Shown here: one piece after another, positions 7,857 through 15,425 of the stretch
Position numbering within the stretch: position 1 is the stretch's first letter
How the letters are laid out: each line of letters begins with the position of its first letter
From: an uncultured Ruminococcus sp.
Lineage (GTDB): Bacteria; Bacillota; Clostridia; Oscillospirales; Ruminococcaceae
Length of the DNA stretch: 18,393 bases
Direction: 5' to 3'
NCBI GenBank assembly: GCA_937901485.1
Contig: CALGTT010000462.1
Location: 1 to 18,393, forward strand
Position numbers and translations under genes: made by a program
The notes under the pieces: model-generated
The model's database searches: none
What the model saw: the letters and a program-made list of their open reading frames with translations, nothing else
Told to the model about the DNA's origin: nothing

Positions 7857-7932
7857 GTGCATAGCCGGTGTTAAAAAAATGCATCAATATCTACCATTTG
7901 TGGTGTGAAACGCAGAAACACCCCGAATTCAC

Positions 7933-7962
7933 TTGACAAACTGCCGCTGAATGGTGTATAAT
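7933..7962 (+). promoter_or_regulatory. Sigma-A promoter for the FAD oxidoreductase unit
   Basis: A consensus TTGACA (7933-7938) and a consensus TATAAT (7957-7962) are separated by 18 nt. The gene start is about 73 nt downstream of the -10. The 5' leader shows no riboswitch that I recognise. Confidence 0.85.
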
Positions 7963-8035
7963 GTTTTTATGTATTCATTGGTAAATGAGAGAGAAAACGC
8001 TCTATAACATGTTTTGTAAAGCTGAGGAGAAAACG

Positions 8036-9607
8036 ATGAAAAAAGTAATCATTATCGGTGCAGGCCCCGCAGGTCTGACAGCGGGCTTTGAATTGCTCAA
8101 ACAGGCACCGGAGCAGTATGAAGTAACGATCTTTGAGGAGAGCAGCGACATCGGCGGCATCTCCAAGACCGTCCGTCATAACGGCAGCCGTATGGATATC
8201 GGCGGTCATAGATTCTTTTCCAAGGACAAGCGCGTGATGCAGTGGTGGCAGGAGATGATGCCCCGTCAGGGCAAGCCGTCCTTCGATGACATCAAGCTGA
8301 AAAGAGAAAAGAAACTCGCCGAGGGCGGTCCTGATCCGGAGCAGACCGACAGAGTTATGCTCGTGAGAAACAGAGTATCCAGAATCTACTACAAGCATAA
8401 GTTCTTCGATTACCCCGTATCCCTCAAATGGGATACCATCAAGAACATGGGCTTTGGCACGACAATGGTCGCTGGCTTTTCCTATCTGAAAGGCACAATG
8501 GCGAAAAAGCCTGAAACATCCCTTGAAAACTTCTACATGAACCGCTTCGGCAAGAAGCTCTACTCCATGTTCTTTGAGGGCTACACCGAAAAGCTCTGGG
8601 GCAGACATCCGCGTGAGATCTCCGCAGACTGGGGCTCACAGCGCGTCAAGGGACTGTCCATCATGGCAGTCATCCGCGACATGTTCTCCAAGATTGGCGG
8701 CAAGAAGGATACAAAGAAGGTGGAAACCTCGCTGATCGAGGAATTCTACTACCCGAAATTCGGCCCCGGTCAGCTCTGGGAGCTGACGGCAGAGGAATTC
8801 CGGAAGCGCGGCGGCAGCATCATCATGAATGCAAAGGTCACAAAGATCAATACGGACGGCACAGGAAAGGTGCAGAGCATCGTCTATGAAAAGGACGGTC
8901 AGACAATGACCGCAGAAGGCGATATTTTCATCTCCTCCATGCCCGTTAAGGATCTCGTTGCCGGCATGAATGATGTCCCCGCAAAGGAAGCGGCAATTGC
9001 CGCAGGTCTGCCCTACCGTGACTTCGTGACCGTGGGACTGCTGCTGGACAAGCTGGAGCTGAAGAACGAAACGAATATCCCGACGCTCGGCAATATCGTC
9101 CCCGACTGCTGGATCTATGTGCAGGATGTGGGCGTGAAGCTCGGCAGAATCCAGATCTTCAACAACTGGTCACCCTACATGGTGCAGGATCCCGAACACA
9201 AGGTCTGGATCGGTCTGGAATACTTCTGCGCAGAGGGCGATGACTTCTGGAATATGCAGGATCAGGAATGCATTGATTTCGCCATCAAGGAGCTGAAGAG
9301 CATGGGTGTGATCGCGCAGAATGCTGTGATCCGCGATTCCCACCGCGAGCGCATCAAGAAGGCATATCCGGCGTATTTCGATACTTACGCAGAAATAGAT
9401 ACCCTCATTGCCTTCCTCAACAGATTCCAGAATCTCTACTGCGTCGGCAGAAACGGTCAGCACCGTTACAATAACATGGATCACTCCATGGCAACCTCGT
9501 TTGAGGCAGTGAAGAACATCCTCTCCGGTGTATCGGACAAGACCAATATCTGGAATGTCAATACCGAAAAGGAGTATCACGAAACTGCAAAAGAGGAGCA
9601 GGCATAA
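8036..9607 (+). CDS. FAD/NAD(P)-dependent oxidoreductase, amine-oxidase / UDP-galactopyranose-mutase-like
   Basis: A 523-residue soluble flavoprotein. The N-terminus has the dinucleotide fold VIIIGAGPAGLTAGFELL (Gly8, Gly10, Gly13), an acidic residue after the second strand (TIFEES), and the flavin motif GGISKTVRHNGSRMDIGGHR near residue 39-58. The C-terminus has the second FAD-contact region YCVGRNGQHRYNNMDHSM. This is the COG1232-like group that includes protoporphyrinogen oxidase and UDP-galactopyranose mutase relatives. Members close to this one commonly sit in cell-surface polysaccharide loci rather than haem loci. The frame opens 17 codons earlier, but the ATG at 8036 has GAGGAG 6 nt ahead and starts directly before the Rossmann strand. 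It overlaps the following membrane glycosyltransferase-like gene by one base (TAATG), so the two are coupled. A role in making or isomerising a nucleotide or lipid-linked sugar is inference; the substrate is unknown. Confidence 0.83.
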   Translation: MKKVIIIGAGPAGLTAGFELLKQAPEQYEVTIFEESSDIGGISKTVRHNGSRMDIGGHRFFSKDKRVMQWWQEMMPRQGKPSFDDIKLKREKKLAEGGPDPEQTDRVMLVRNRVSRIYYKHKFFDYPVSLKWDTIKNMGFGTTMVAGFSYLKGTMAKKPETSLENFYMNRFGKKLYSMFFEGYTEKLWGRHPREISADWGSQRVKGLSIMAVIRDMFSKIGGKKDTKKVETSLIEEFYYPKFGPGQLWELTAEEFRKRGGSIIMNAKVTKINTDGTGKVQSIVYEKDGQTMTAEGDIFISSMPVKDLVAGMNDVPAKEAAIAAGLPYRDFVTVGLLLDKLELKNETNIPTLGNIVPDCWIYVQDVGVKLGRIQIFNNWSPYMVQDPEHKVWIGLEYFCAEGDDFWNMQDQECIDFAIKELKSMGVIAQNAVIRDSHRERIKKAYPAYFDTYAEIDTLIAFLNRFQNLYCVGRNGQHRYNNMDHSMATSFEAVKNILSGVSDKTNIWNVNTEKEYHETAKEEQA

Positions 9608-11355
9608 TGGAATTAGAAAGGCTTACAACTGAAACACAGGAGCCTGAAACAGCAGAAAAGCCGGAATCATCCGGCTTTTTTCATAAGCTATCGGGTTACT
9701 GTCTGAAATTTCTGTATGATTACAGCTGGGTGATGCTCCTTGCAGCAACCATCCTGATCGTTGCCTATTATGTGTGGTTTCCGTCCCGTGCTCACTTCCA
9801 TTCCGACACCACGGATACCCTGATGTGGGCGCAGGCGACCTATGACGCAGGGGAGCTGTTCAACAAGGATTTCTCCTACGCGTGCCTGCTGCCGTTCAGC
9901 ACGAGCCTTATTATGACCGCACTCATTCCGCTGTTCGGCGTGAGCATGACAACGCATGTGCTGGGAATGCTCATCTTCTTCCTGCTGTTCACCGCCGCCC
10001 TGATCTGGCTGCTGCGCGGTCTGGGCTGGTCGTGGAAATGGGTTTCCTTCGGCGTGTTCACGGAGCTGATGCTGCTTTCGGGCAGTGAGAAGCTGCGCGA
10101 GATCTTCTGGGGGCACACGATCTATTACAGCATTGGTGTGCTGTTCCTTTTTGTGGGACTTGGGATGCTCTTCCGATGGATGGATGCCGACGGGCAGCCG
10201 GCTTCCCCGAAGAATAAACGCCGCCTGCCGCTTCTGAACATTCTGCTGGGCATCTGGTTCGTTCTGACCTGCATGAACCAGCTCAACTCCATGACCATCT
10301 TTGCACTGCCTGTAATGGCAGCGGTATTTCTGGAACGCTTTCTGGATGCGAAAACGCCCCTGTGCAGCCGCAAGAACTGCCGGACGCTCTGCCTGCTGGT
10401 CATCATGGGCGCGGGCATGATACTCGGCTACTACCTGACCGTGGTGCTCTCAGACGGCATCCATGCAAGCTATGCGGAAGCACATTCCACGTTCAGCAGT
10501 ATGAGCGAGTGGATCTTCCATCTGGAGAAATTCCCCGAACACTGGTTCAGTCTGCTTGGCGTGACGGCGGAGGATAATGATCCGCTTCTGAGCGCGAAGA
10601 GCATCGTGAACCTGCTGATGATCGTTGTGAGTTTGGTGCTGCTGATCCTGCCGCTGGTGGGACTTTGCAATTACTCCCGCATCGAGGACGGCAAGCTCCG
10701 CCTGCTGATCCTGACCTACTGGTGCATGACGGCACTGATCATGCTGGGGTATGTCTGCGGTATGCTTTCAAGCGCGAACTGGCGGCTGTCCCCGATCATG
10801 GCAATGGCGGCGTTGGTATCCGCTGCGGTGGTGCACTGGGCAGTGGGACGCGTGCAACTTCAGCGCGTTGCGGCAGTCATGATGATCCCCGTTGTCATTG
10901 TCTGCACGATGAATGCAGTCACGATCCTGAAAATGCCGGCGAACGGTTACAAGGATGCAGAGCTTTACCGTCTGGCGGATGCACTGAAGGAGCGGGGCTT
11001 GGATTATGGCTATGCGACCTTCTGGCAGGCAAACGCACTTACGGTGGTTTCTGATTCCGAGGTAAAATGCCGCAATGTGACGATCGACGAGGACGGCATC
11101 CGTCCGTATGTTTACCAGAGCAATGAAAACTGGTTCAACGATCAGCCCGGACAGGAGAAATACTTCCTGCTGCTGACCAAGGAGGAGCACACGCAGCTGC
11201 GTGTATCGGGAGATCCGATCCTGAATCTGGCGCATGTGGAAAGCGAGCTGTTTGACTTCTGCCTCTGGGTGTTCCAGGAGAATATTTTCGAGGAGAAAAA
11301 GGAGGAGCTGCCGGAGGATCTTGAAGAAACGATCCGGGCAGGACGCGGTGAATAA
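9607..11355 (+). CDS. Polytopic membrane protein, GT-C-like glycosyltransferase candidate
   Basis: A 582-residue membrane protein. A polar, cytoplasmic N-terminus of about 38 residues leads into a first helix (residues 41-58). This is followed by an extracytoplasmic loop with HSDTTDTLMW, Asp67 and Asp70. An acidic pair at this place is the hallmark of GT-C glycosyltransferases that use polyprenyl-linked sugars, such as the PMT and ArnT groups. About ten further hydrophobic segments follow up to residue about 440. The last 130 residues are soluble (for example YGYATFWQANALTVVSDSE), probably extracytoplasmic, and the very end is acidic. It starts on the last base of the oxidoreductase stop codon, so translation is coupled. 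I infer that the flavoenzyme prepares, or helps prepare, the sugar that this protein transfers at the cell surface. A terminator-like hairpin lies inside codons 17-25. I do not recognise the exact family. Confidence 0.7.
   Translation: MELERLTTETQEPETAEKPESSGFFHKLSGYCLKFLYDYSWVMLLAATILIVAYYVWFPSRAHFHSDTTDTLMWAQATYDAGELFNKDFSYACLLPFSTSLIMTALIPLFGVSMTTHVLGMLIFFLLFTAALIWLLRGLGWSWKWVSFGVFTELMLLSGSEKLREIFWGHTIYYSIGVLFLFVGLGMLFRWMDADGQPASPKNKRRLPLLNILLGIWFVLTCMNQLNSMTIFALPVMAAVFLERFLDAKTPLCSRKNCRTLCLLVIMGAGMILGYYLTVVLSDGIHASYAEAHSTFSSMSEWIFHLEKFPEHWFSLLGVTAEDNDPLLSAKSIVNLLMIVVSLVLLILPLVGLCNYSRIEDGKLRLLILTYWCMTALIMLGYVCGMLSSANWRLSPIMAMAALVSAAVVHWAVGRVQLQRVAAVMMIPVVIVCTMNAVTILKMPANGYKDAELYRLADALKERGLDYGYATFWQANALTVVSDSEVKCRNVTIDEDGIRPYVYQSNENWFNDQPGQEKYFLLLTKEEHTQLRVSGDPILNLAHVESELFDFCLWVFQENIFEEKKEELPEDLEETIRAGRGE
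9656..9681 (+). terminator. Terminator-like hairpin inside the GT-C-like gene
   Basis: AAAAGCCGG (9656-9664) pairs with CCGGCTTTT (9671-9679) around a 6-nt loop AATCAT and runs into six T (9676-9681). This has the form of an intrinsic terminator but lies about 50 nt after the start codon of the membrane protein, in frame as Lys-Pro-Glu-Ser-Ser-Gly-Phe-Phe. Function is unproven. It could act only when ribosomes do not follow closely. Confidence 0.45.
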
Positions 11356-11370
11356 CCGCTTCTCTCACAT

Positions 11371-11413
11371 AAAAAATAAGGATGTCCGCCATTTTCAGCG
11401 GACATCCTTTTTT
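11371..11413. terminator. Bidirectional terminator between convergent units
   Basis: A 12-bp stem, AAGGATGTCCGC (11378-11389) with GCGGACATCCTT (11398-11409), has an 8-nt loop. Six T follow on the plus strand, and six A precede it (11371-11376), giving a T-tract on the minus strand. It serves both the plus-strand membrane gene ending at 11355 and the minus-strand permease gene ending at 11423. Confidence 0.93.
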
Positions 11414-11422
11414 ATGAAATGA

Positions 11423-13867
11423 TCAATTGCCGAATCCATTCAGTGCATCGCCGTATTCATCCTCCAGCAGCTTTCTGAATCCATCCTGATATTTGTACGC
11501 TGCATAGTGGTCCTCATTCGCCATGACCTTCTCTGCAAGGTCGCTGTGTTCCTCCGGTACTGCCCACCATTCGCCGTTGATGGCAACCATGCAGCAGTTT
11601 TCCGTGACTTCGCCCTGTACGAGTACGTCCATCAGCGCGTAGAGATCCGGATAGAATTCACGCATGGAGAAAGTATTCGCGCCGTAATATTCATCCTCAT
11701 AGCAGTCAGCAATCTTCTTGATATAGACCGTATCACCTGCAATGCCGCGTCCGCTTTCCGACGCAAACCGGATGTCCTCCGGACGATAGATCCGGATGTG
11801 CACACGCGTCTTCTGCTGTGTGTAGATATCTTCTTCCATATAGTATTGCAGCGGGTTTTCCTTGTCTGCAAAACCGATCTTCTCTGCCGCATTGAACGGA
11901 GTCATGCCCATTTCTTCCAGAACTGCAATGGTTTCTGTGCAGCAGTTCCAGATCGTTCCATAGTTCCAGTGTGCATAAACACCGCCGGTTTCCGCAGGAT
12001 CAATCGCAAGCAGGTCGTTGTAGTAGGCATCACGCAGACGCTTGAAAAGCTCCTCTGTGCTGTGGAAAAACAGAGAATACTCCGCATCCCCATAGTACAG
12101 GTACAACTCACCTGTGCTGATCAGATAGGGATTGCCGTTTTCATCGTACTCGGTGTTGGAGTTGATCAGACGCTGATAGAACGCGTCCGCATACATCTGT
12201 GCATACAGCTCCGTGCCGTAGACGATATCCAGCAGTTCGATGTACTGGTCATGGTTGAGGTCAAATTCACGGTGAACCGTAGAACCGGTCACGGTGTAAT
12301 AGGTGATCTCCAGCCATTGTGTGTTCACATAATTGTAGAAATCTGCTGAAAAGTCAATATAATGGCTATAGTCCAGATAAGCACCGTTGTACTTATCCTT
12401 CATCATCTCCTCAGGATCGAGCAGGGTATAGCGGTAGGTGTACGGATATTCCTGTTCCGTCGATAATGAAAGGTACTTGTAATCGCCCTCCGCCATCATA
12501 GTATTGACAGCTTCGATCGTGCTGCCGTATTCCTTCATGTCCGCTGTGATATCCTTGTGCAGCTCCTGCACTGCGCGGAGGACATCCTTGTCGGTGTACT
12601 CCAGCTCCACGGTGTCGCCGTTCAACATATCATTGAAACGGAGCTTGACCGAGGATACCGTGGCTGCCGACGGGATGCGGTAGACTGCGCCGAACAGCTT
12701 CGTTGCGGTTACAGCCGCAAACAGACCGAATACCAGTGCCGCTGTGCAGACAAAGCTGATGATGGACAGCCAGAAGCGGCGGAATCCACGCTTGCGCACC
12801 ACTTCCATGATGAGGTAAACGATGCCTGCAAAGAGAATTGCACCGGTCTCCATACCCACCGCGGACAGGCAGAGAATGAGCACGGTCAGAAGTGTGAGCA
12901 TGATGTAGTAAGCCAGCTTGTAGACAAAGGGCTGACCAATGGCTTCTGCACGGCGTTTCTTGTAAAGCTGCCATGCAAGCACGAGCACTGCGGCGATCAG
13001 CACGATCATGATCAGCGTCCAGCGGATGAAGGCAGGGATCATGCCATGTGTAGTTGCCTGCGAAGCCGAAAGCTCGTGGTAGCTGTAGCCGATCTCTCCG
13101 CTGGTCGAGAGCAGATAGATCAGGTAGATCAGACCGCCCGCGGGGCTGGTGTAGCCCACGGGCTGCCAAAGATACTCAAAGCTCAGACCTTGCAGTTTGC
13201 TGCAGATCACTCCCAGCACTGCCGCGAATGTACCGGGAACAAGGCAGTTGAGCAGGAGCGTGGTGTAAATGCTCTCGAACAGCGTACCGCAGCAGACCGT
13301 CAGCAGGACGGTGGTCGTGTAGTAGAGCATCATCAGCAGGAATGCGCCGATCGAGCCGATGGTGTAGTATTCAAACAGGCTGCTGAAATATTCCCCGCGC
13401 GTTGTGTTCAGCGCGTCAAAATCAAGCACTGCGCCGCCCGTCAGAAGGATGATCCAGCCGAGCAGACAGCCGATCAGATAGGGGAGCGCGTAAACGACCG
13501 TTCCGGCAAGATACTGGCTGAAGAAACGCTGTGAGCCGGTCATGGGGAGCGCGTAGGACATGTCCACGCGGGTTTTCTTCCAAAGCTCCTGAAATACGCC
13601 GGTTGCCGCAACGATGCCGCAGAGCAGTGCCGCCCCCAGACAGAACACCGCAACGAGCATATAGCCGCTCAGATCGACATAGCCTGCATAGTAAAGCTCG
13701 TCACGCTGCAGCGAATCCAGCCAGAGCTGCACCAGCATCACAACGCTGCCCATCGGGATACCCAGCAGATGCAGAATGCTGATGACGATCATCAGCTTTT
13801 TGTTTTCTCTGACCGTACTGCCGAGATTTTTCACCGCAGGCGAATTAATCAAAGACCTTGCTGTCAT
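11423..13867 (-). CDS. ABC transporter permease with large C-terminal soluble domain
   Basis: An 814-residue protein encoded just after its ATPase. The first 400 residues or so hold about ten hydrophobic segments. The early part includes WKKTRVDMSYALPMTGSQRF, a feature of ABC-2-type permeases found next to YtrA-type regulators in Clostridia. The remaining 410 residues lack membrane segments, are rich in Tyr, Asp and Glu (for example DEYYGANTFSMREFYPDLY), and probably form an extracytoplasmic domain. The frame opens at 13888, but the ATG at 13867 (MTARSLINSP) has GGAGGTG about 7 nt upstream, so I use it. It overlaps the ATPase gene by 23 nt, so the two are coupled. Transport substrate is unknown. 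By analogy with ytr-type operons it may answer envelope stress or antibiotics, which is inference. It ends before a bidirectional terminator. Confidence 0.85.
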   Translation of the reverse strand: MTARSLINSPAVKNLGSTVRENKKLMIVISILHLLGIPMGSVVMLVQLWLDSLQRDELYYAGYVDLSGYMLVAVFCLGAALLCGIVAATGVFQELWKKTRVDMSYALPMTGSQRFFSQYLAGTVVYALPYLIGCLLGWIILLTGGAVLDFDALNTTRGEYFSSLFEYYTIGSIGAFLLMMLYYTTTVLLTVCCGTLFESIYTTLLLNCLVPGTFAAVLGVICSKLQGLSFEYLWQPVGYTSPAGGLIYLIYLLSTSGEIGYSYHELSASQATTHGMIPAFIRWTLIMIVLIAAVLVLAWQLYKKRRAEAIGQPFVYKLAYYIMLTLLTVLILCLSAVGMETGAILFAGIVYLIMEVVRKRGFRRFWLSIISFVCTAALVFGLFAAVTATKLFGAVYRIPSAATVSSVKLRFNDMLNGDTVELEYTDKDVLRAVQELHKDITADMKEYGSTIEAVNTMMAEGDYKYLSLSTEQEYPYTYRYTLLDPEEMMKDKYNGAYLDYSHYIDFSADFYNYVNTQWLEITYYTVTGSTVHREFDLNHDQYIELLDIVYGTELYAQMYADAFYQRLINSNTEYDENGNPYLISTGELYLYYGDAEYSLFFHSTEELFKRLRDAYYNDLLAIDPAETGGVYAHWNYGTIWNCCTETIAVLEEMGMTPFNAAEKIGFADKENPLQYYMEEDIYTQQKTRVHIRIYRPEDIRFASESGRGIAGDTVYIKKIADCYEDEYYGANTFSMREFYPDLYALMDVLVQGEVTENCCMVAINGEWWAVPEEHSDLAEKVMANEDHYAAYKYQDGFRKLLEDEYGDALNGFGN

Positions 13868-14753
13868 AGCCGAGCACCTCCAGTTCATAGATAAAGATTT
13901 CTTCGAGTGACAGAGGGATCATATCTGCCACAACGGGCTTGTAGGGATCAAGTGCCTTGCGGATGGTCGCCTCGTCACCCTTGGCAATGATGTGATAAAT
14001 GCTCTGCGTCCGCTCAAAATGCAGGATCTCCGGCACATCCTTGAAGTCCTCGCGCGTGAATTCGCGCTCACGGTCGGCAAAGACTGCCTGGATCTTGTGA
14101 ACACTGCCCTTGAAGCTGTCGAGCTGACGGTTGAATACGATCTTTCCCTTGTGCAGCAGTGCCGCCGTATCGCACATTTCGTTGATCTCCTTGAGATTGT
14201 GCGAGGAAATGACCACTGTCAGCTCACGCTCACACATTGCATCGACCACCATTTTCTTGACGATGATGCGCATGGTCGGATCGAGTCCGTCAAACGCCTC
14301 GTCCAGCAGCAGATAGGGCGTACAGCACGCAAGCCCCACGATCACGATCGCCTGCCGCTTCATGCCCTTGGAAAACTTGCTGATCTTCTTGTTCAGCGGC
14401 AGATCAATGACCGACTGGAGCTTCTGGAAAATTTCCTCCGAAAAGCTCGGATAGAACTGCTTGTAGAAATTTTTCAGCTCCATGAGCGTGTAGCCGCCGA
14501 ACTGAATGGTTTCATCGTTGATGAAGAATACCTTCTGTTTTGCGGAAACATTGTCAAATACAGGCTCGCCGTCGATCTGTACTGTGCCTGCCTCCTGCTT
14601 GTAGATGCCGCTGAACAGGCGCAGAATGGTCGATTTGCCCGCGCCGTTTGAGCCGAGCAGACCGAATGCCGTGCCCTTTGGGATCGTCAGATCCACGCCG
14701 TCAAGTGCGGTAAAGTTACCGAATTTCTTGACCGCCCCTTCTAATTTCATCAT
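13845..14753 (-). CDS. ABC transporter ATP-binding protein, YtrB-like
   Basis: A 302-residue ABC ATPase. Visible motifs: Walker A GLLGSNGAGKST at about residues 32-43; a Q-loop region near FFINDETIQFG; signature FSKGMKRQ in place of the usual LSGGQ, a variant common in this type of exporter; Walker B YLLLDEAFDGLDP; and the H-loop SSHNLKEI. The C-terminal 90 residues are a family extension. The start ATG at 14753 overlaps the repressor stop (ATGA) and has AAGGAGG 7 nt upstream; a second ATG at 14750 is possible. It partners the permease downstream, and its transcription is expected to be controlled by the GntR regulator at the head of the operon. Each complex would presumably contain two copies. 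Confidence 0.93.
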   Translation of the reverse strand: MMKLEGAVKKFGNFTALDGVDLTIPKGTAFGLLGSNGAGKSTILRLFSGIYKQEAGTVQIDGEPVFDNVSAKQKVFFINDETIQFGGYTLMELKNFYKQFYPSFSEEIFQKLQSVIDLPLNKKISKFSKGMKRQAIVIVGLACCTPYLLLDEAFDGLDPTMRIIVKKMVVDAMCERELTVVISSHNLKEINEMCDTAALLHKGKIVFNRQLDSFKGSVHKIQAVFADREREFTREDFKDVPEILHFERTQSIYHIIAKGDEATIRKALDPYKPVVADMIPLSLEEIFIYELEVLGYDSKVFD

Positions 14754-15127
14754 ACTCCTGCCTCCTTCTCTCTTTCTTTTACAATACTGTCGATTCTCTC
14801 TGTCAGTGTCTCCGGCGCAATGCCCATCTCCAGTGCCTCCTGCACGGAATTGTCAAAGCTCTCCAGAATATGCTCCTGTGCCAGCAGTTTGTCCGGCTTT
14901 GCCACAAAGCTGCCGCGCCCCGCGAGGGAGTAAATAATGCCGTCACGCTCCAGCAGATTGTACGCCTTTGCGACCGTGTTCGGGTTCACACTCAGCTCCG
15001 TTGCCAGACTGCGCACGCTCGGCAGCTTGTCCTGCTCATTGAGCACGCCTTTGAGGATCAGCTCGACCACCTTTTTATAAAGCTGTTCATAAATCGGTGT
15101 CCGGCTCATCAGATCAATGTCAAACAT
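14750..15127 (-). CDS. GntR-family transcriptional regulator, YtrA subfamily
   Basis: A 125-residue repressor. A GntR winged helix-turn-helix spans about residues 10-78 (TPIYEQLYKKVVELILKGVL, then LPSVRSLATELSVNPNTVAKAYNLLERDG and the wing IYSLAGRGSFVA). It is followed by only about 45 residues of mostly helical sequence. That short C-terminus, together with ABC genes behind it, marks the YtrA subfamily. The ATG at 15127 has a GGAGG-type site (AAAGGAGGAAGTC) upstream. It is the first gene of a three-gene operon, overlapping the ATPase start by 4 nt. A YtrA-like operator lies across its own transcription start, so autorepression is expected. The inducer is unknown; cell-wall antibiotics relieve YtrA in B. 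subtilis. Confidence 0.93.
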   Translation of the reverse strand: MFDIDLMSRTPIYEQLYKKVVELILKGVLNEQDKLPSVRSLATELSVNPNTVAKAYNLLERDGIIYSLAGRGSFVAKPDKLLAQEHILESFDNSVQEALEMGIAPETLTERIDSIVKEREKEAGV

Positions 15128-15165
15128 GACTTCCTCCTTTCTGTCTCCTCCATTCCTCCGTGTTA

Positions 15166-15190
15166 AGTGTATTATCTATCTTAGTACAGT
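15166..15190 (-). promoter_or_regulatory. YtrA-type operator at the GntR operon start
   Basis: AGTGTA (15166-15171) and TACAGT (15185-15190) are separated by 13 nt. The operator I recall for YtrA regulators is AGTGTA-N13-TACACT, so this matches 11 of 12 arm bases. It covers the expected transcription start (about 15187) of the minus-strand promoter, an ideal place for repression. Binding is inferred. Confidence 0.75.
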
Positions 15191-15193
15191 TAT

Positions 15194-15222
15194 AGTATAC
15201 CATACGCAGAAACATTTGTCAA
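15194..15222 (-). promoter_or_regulatory. Sigma-A promoter of the GntR-ABC operon
   Basis: Read on the minus strand, TTGACA (plus 15217-15222) and TATACT (plus 15194-15199) are separated by 17 nt. Transcription would start near 15187, about 60 nt before the GntR start codon. The 87 nt between this promoter and the first XRE operator are AT-rich and show nothing else. Confidence 0.87.
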
Positions 15223-15309
15223 GAGGACGAAAGAAAAAGCGGCAGCATTGTATGAAATCTGTAATATCACACAAATATTTTGAGATGTTATTGTGCACTT
15301 TCACGTTTT

Positions 15310-15325
15310 GCAAAGTAAACTTGGC
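15310..15325 (+). promoter_or_regulatory. 16-bp operator, copy 1 (upstream of -35)
   Basis: GCAAAGTAAACTTGGC is a near-palindrome and one of three copies around the promoter at 15333-15361. It differs from the perfect copy at 15377 by one base and would lie at about -58 to -43. Confidence 0.75.
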
Positions 15326-15332
15326 AAAACGA

Positions 15333-15361
15333 TTGACAAGTACACTTGGCAGTGGTATAAT
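15333..15361 (+). promoter_or_regulatory. Sigma-A promoter of the small membrane protein / XRE operon
   Basis: Perfect TTGACA (15333-15338) and perfect TATAAT (15356-15361) with a 17-nt spacer. Start expected near 15368. Such a full-consensus promoter, overlapped by operator copy 2, suggests that the unit is held off by a repressor and strong when released. Confidence 0.93.
15335..15350 (+). promoter_or_regulatory. 16-bp operator, copy 2 (over -35 and spacer)
   Basis: GACAAGTACACTTGGC overlaps the end of the -35 box and the spacer. Arms ACAAGT/ACTTGG are partly symmetric. A protein bound here would block RNA polymerase. Copy 1 begins 25 nt earlier. Confidence 0.78.
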
Positions 15362-15376
15362 AAGACCATACTAAAT

Positions 15377-15392
15377 GCCAAGTAAACTTGGC
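15377..15392 (+). promoter_or_regulatory. 16-bp operator, copy 3 (perfect palindrome after +1)
   Basis: GCCAAGTAAACTTGGC has perfect 7-bp arms around two A. It lies about 9 nt after the expected transcription start and 42 nt from copy 2. The XRE repressor encoded by the second gene of the unit is the natural candidate to bind it. Confidence 0.82.
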
Positions 15393-15425
15393 AGAAATAA
15401 AATTACAAAACAGGAGGAACATATC

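Noticed and set aside
11507..13534. Plus-strand frames 11507-12349 and 12557-13534
   Set aside because: They are antisense shadows of the ABC permease without start signals or family features.
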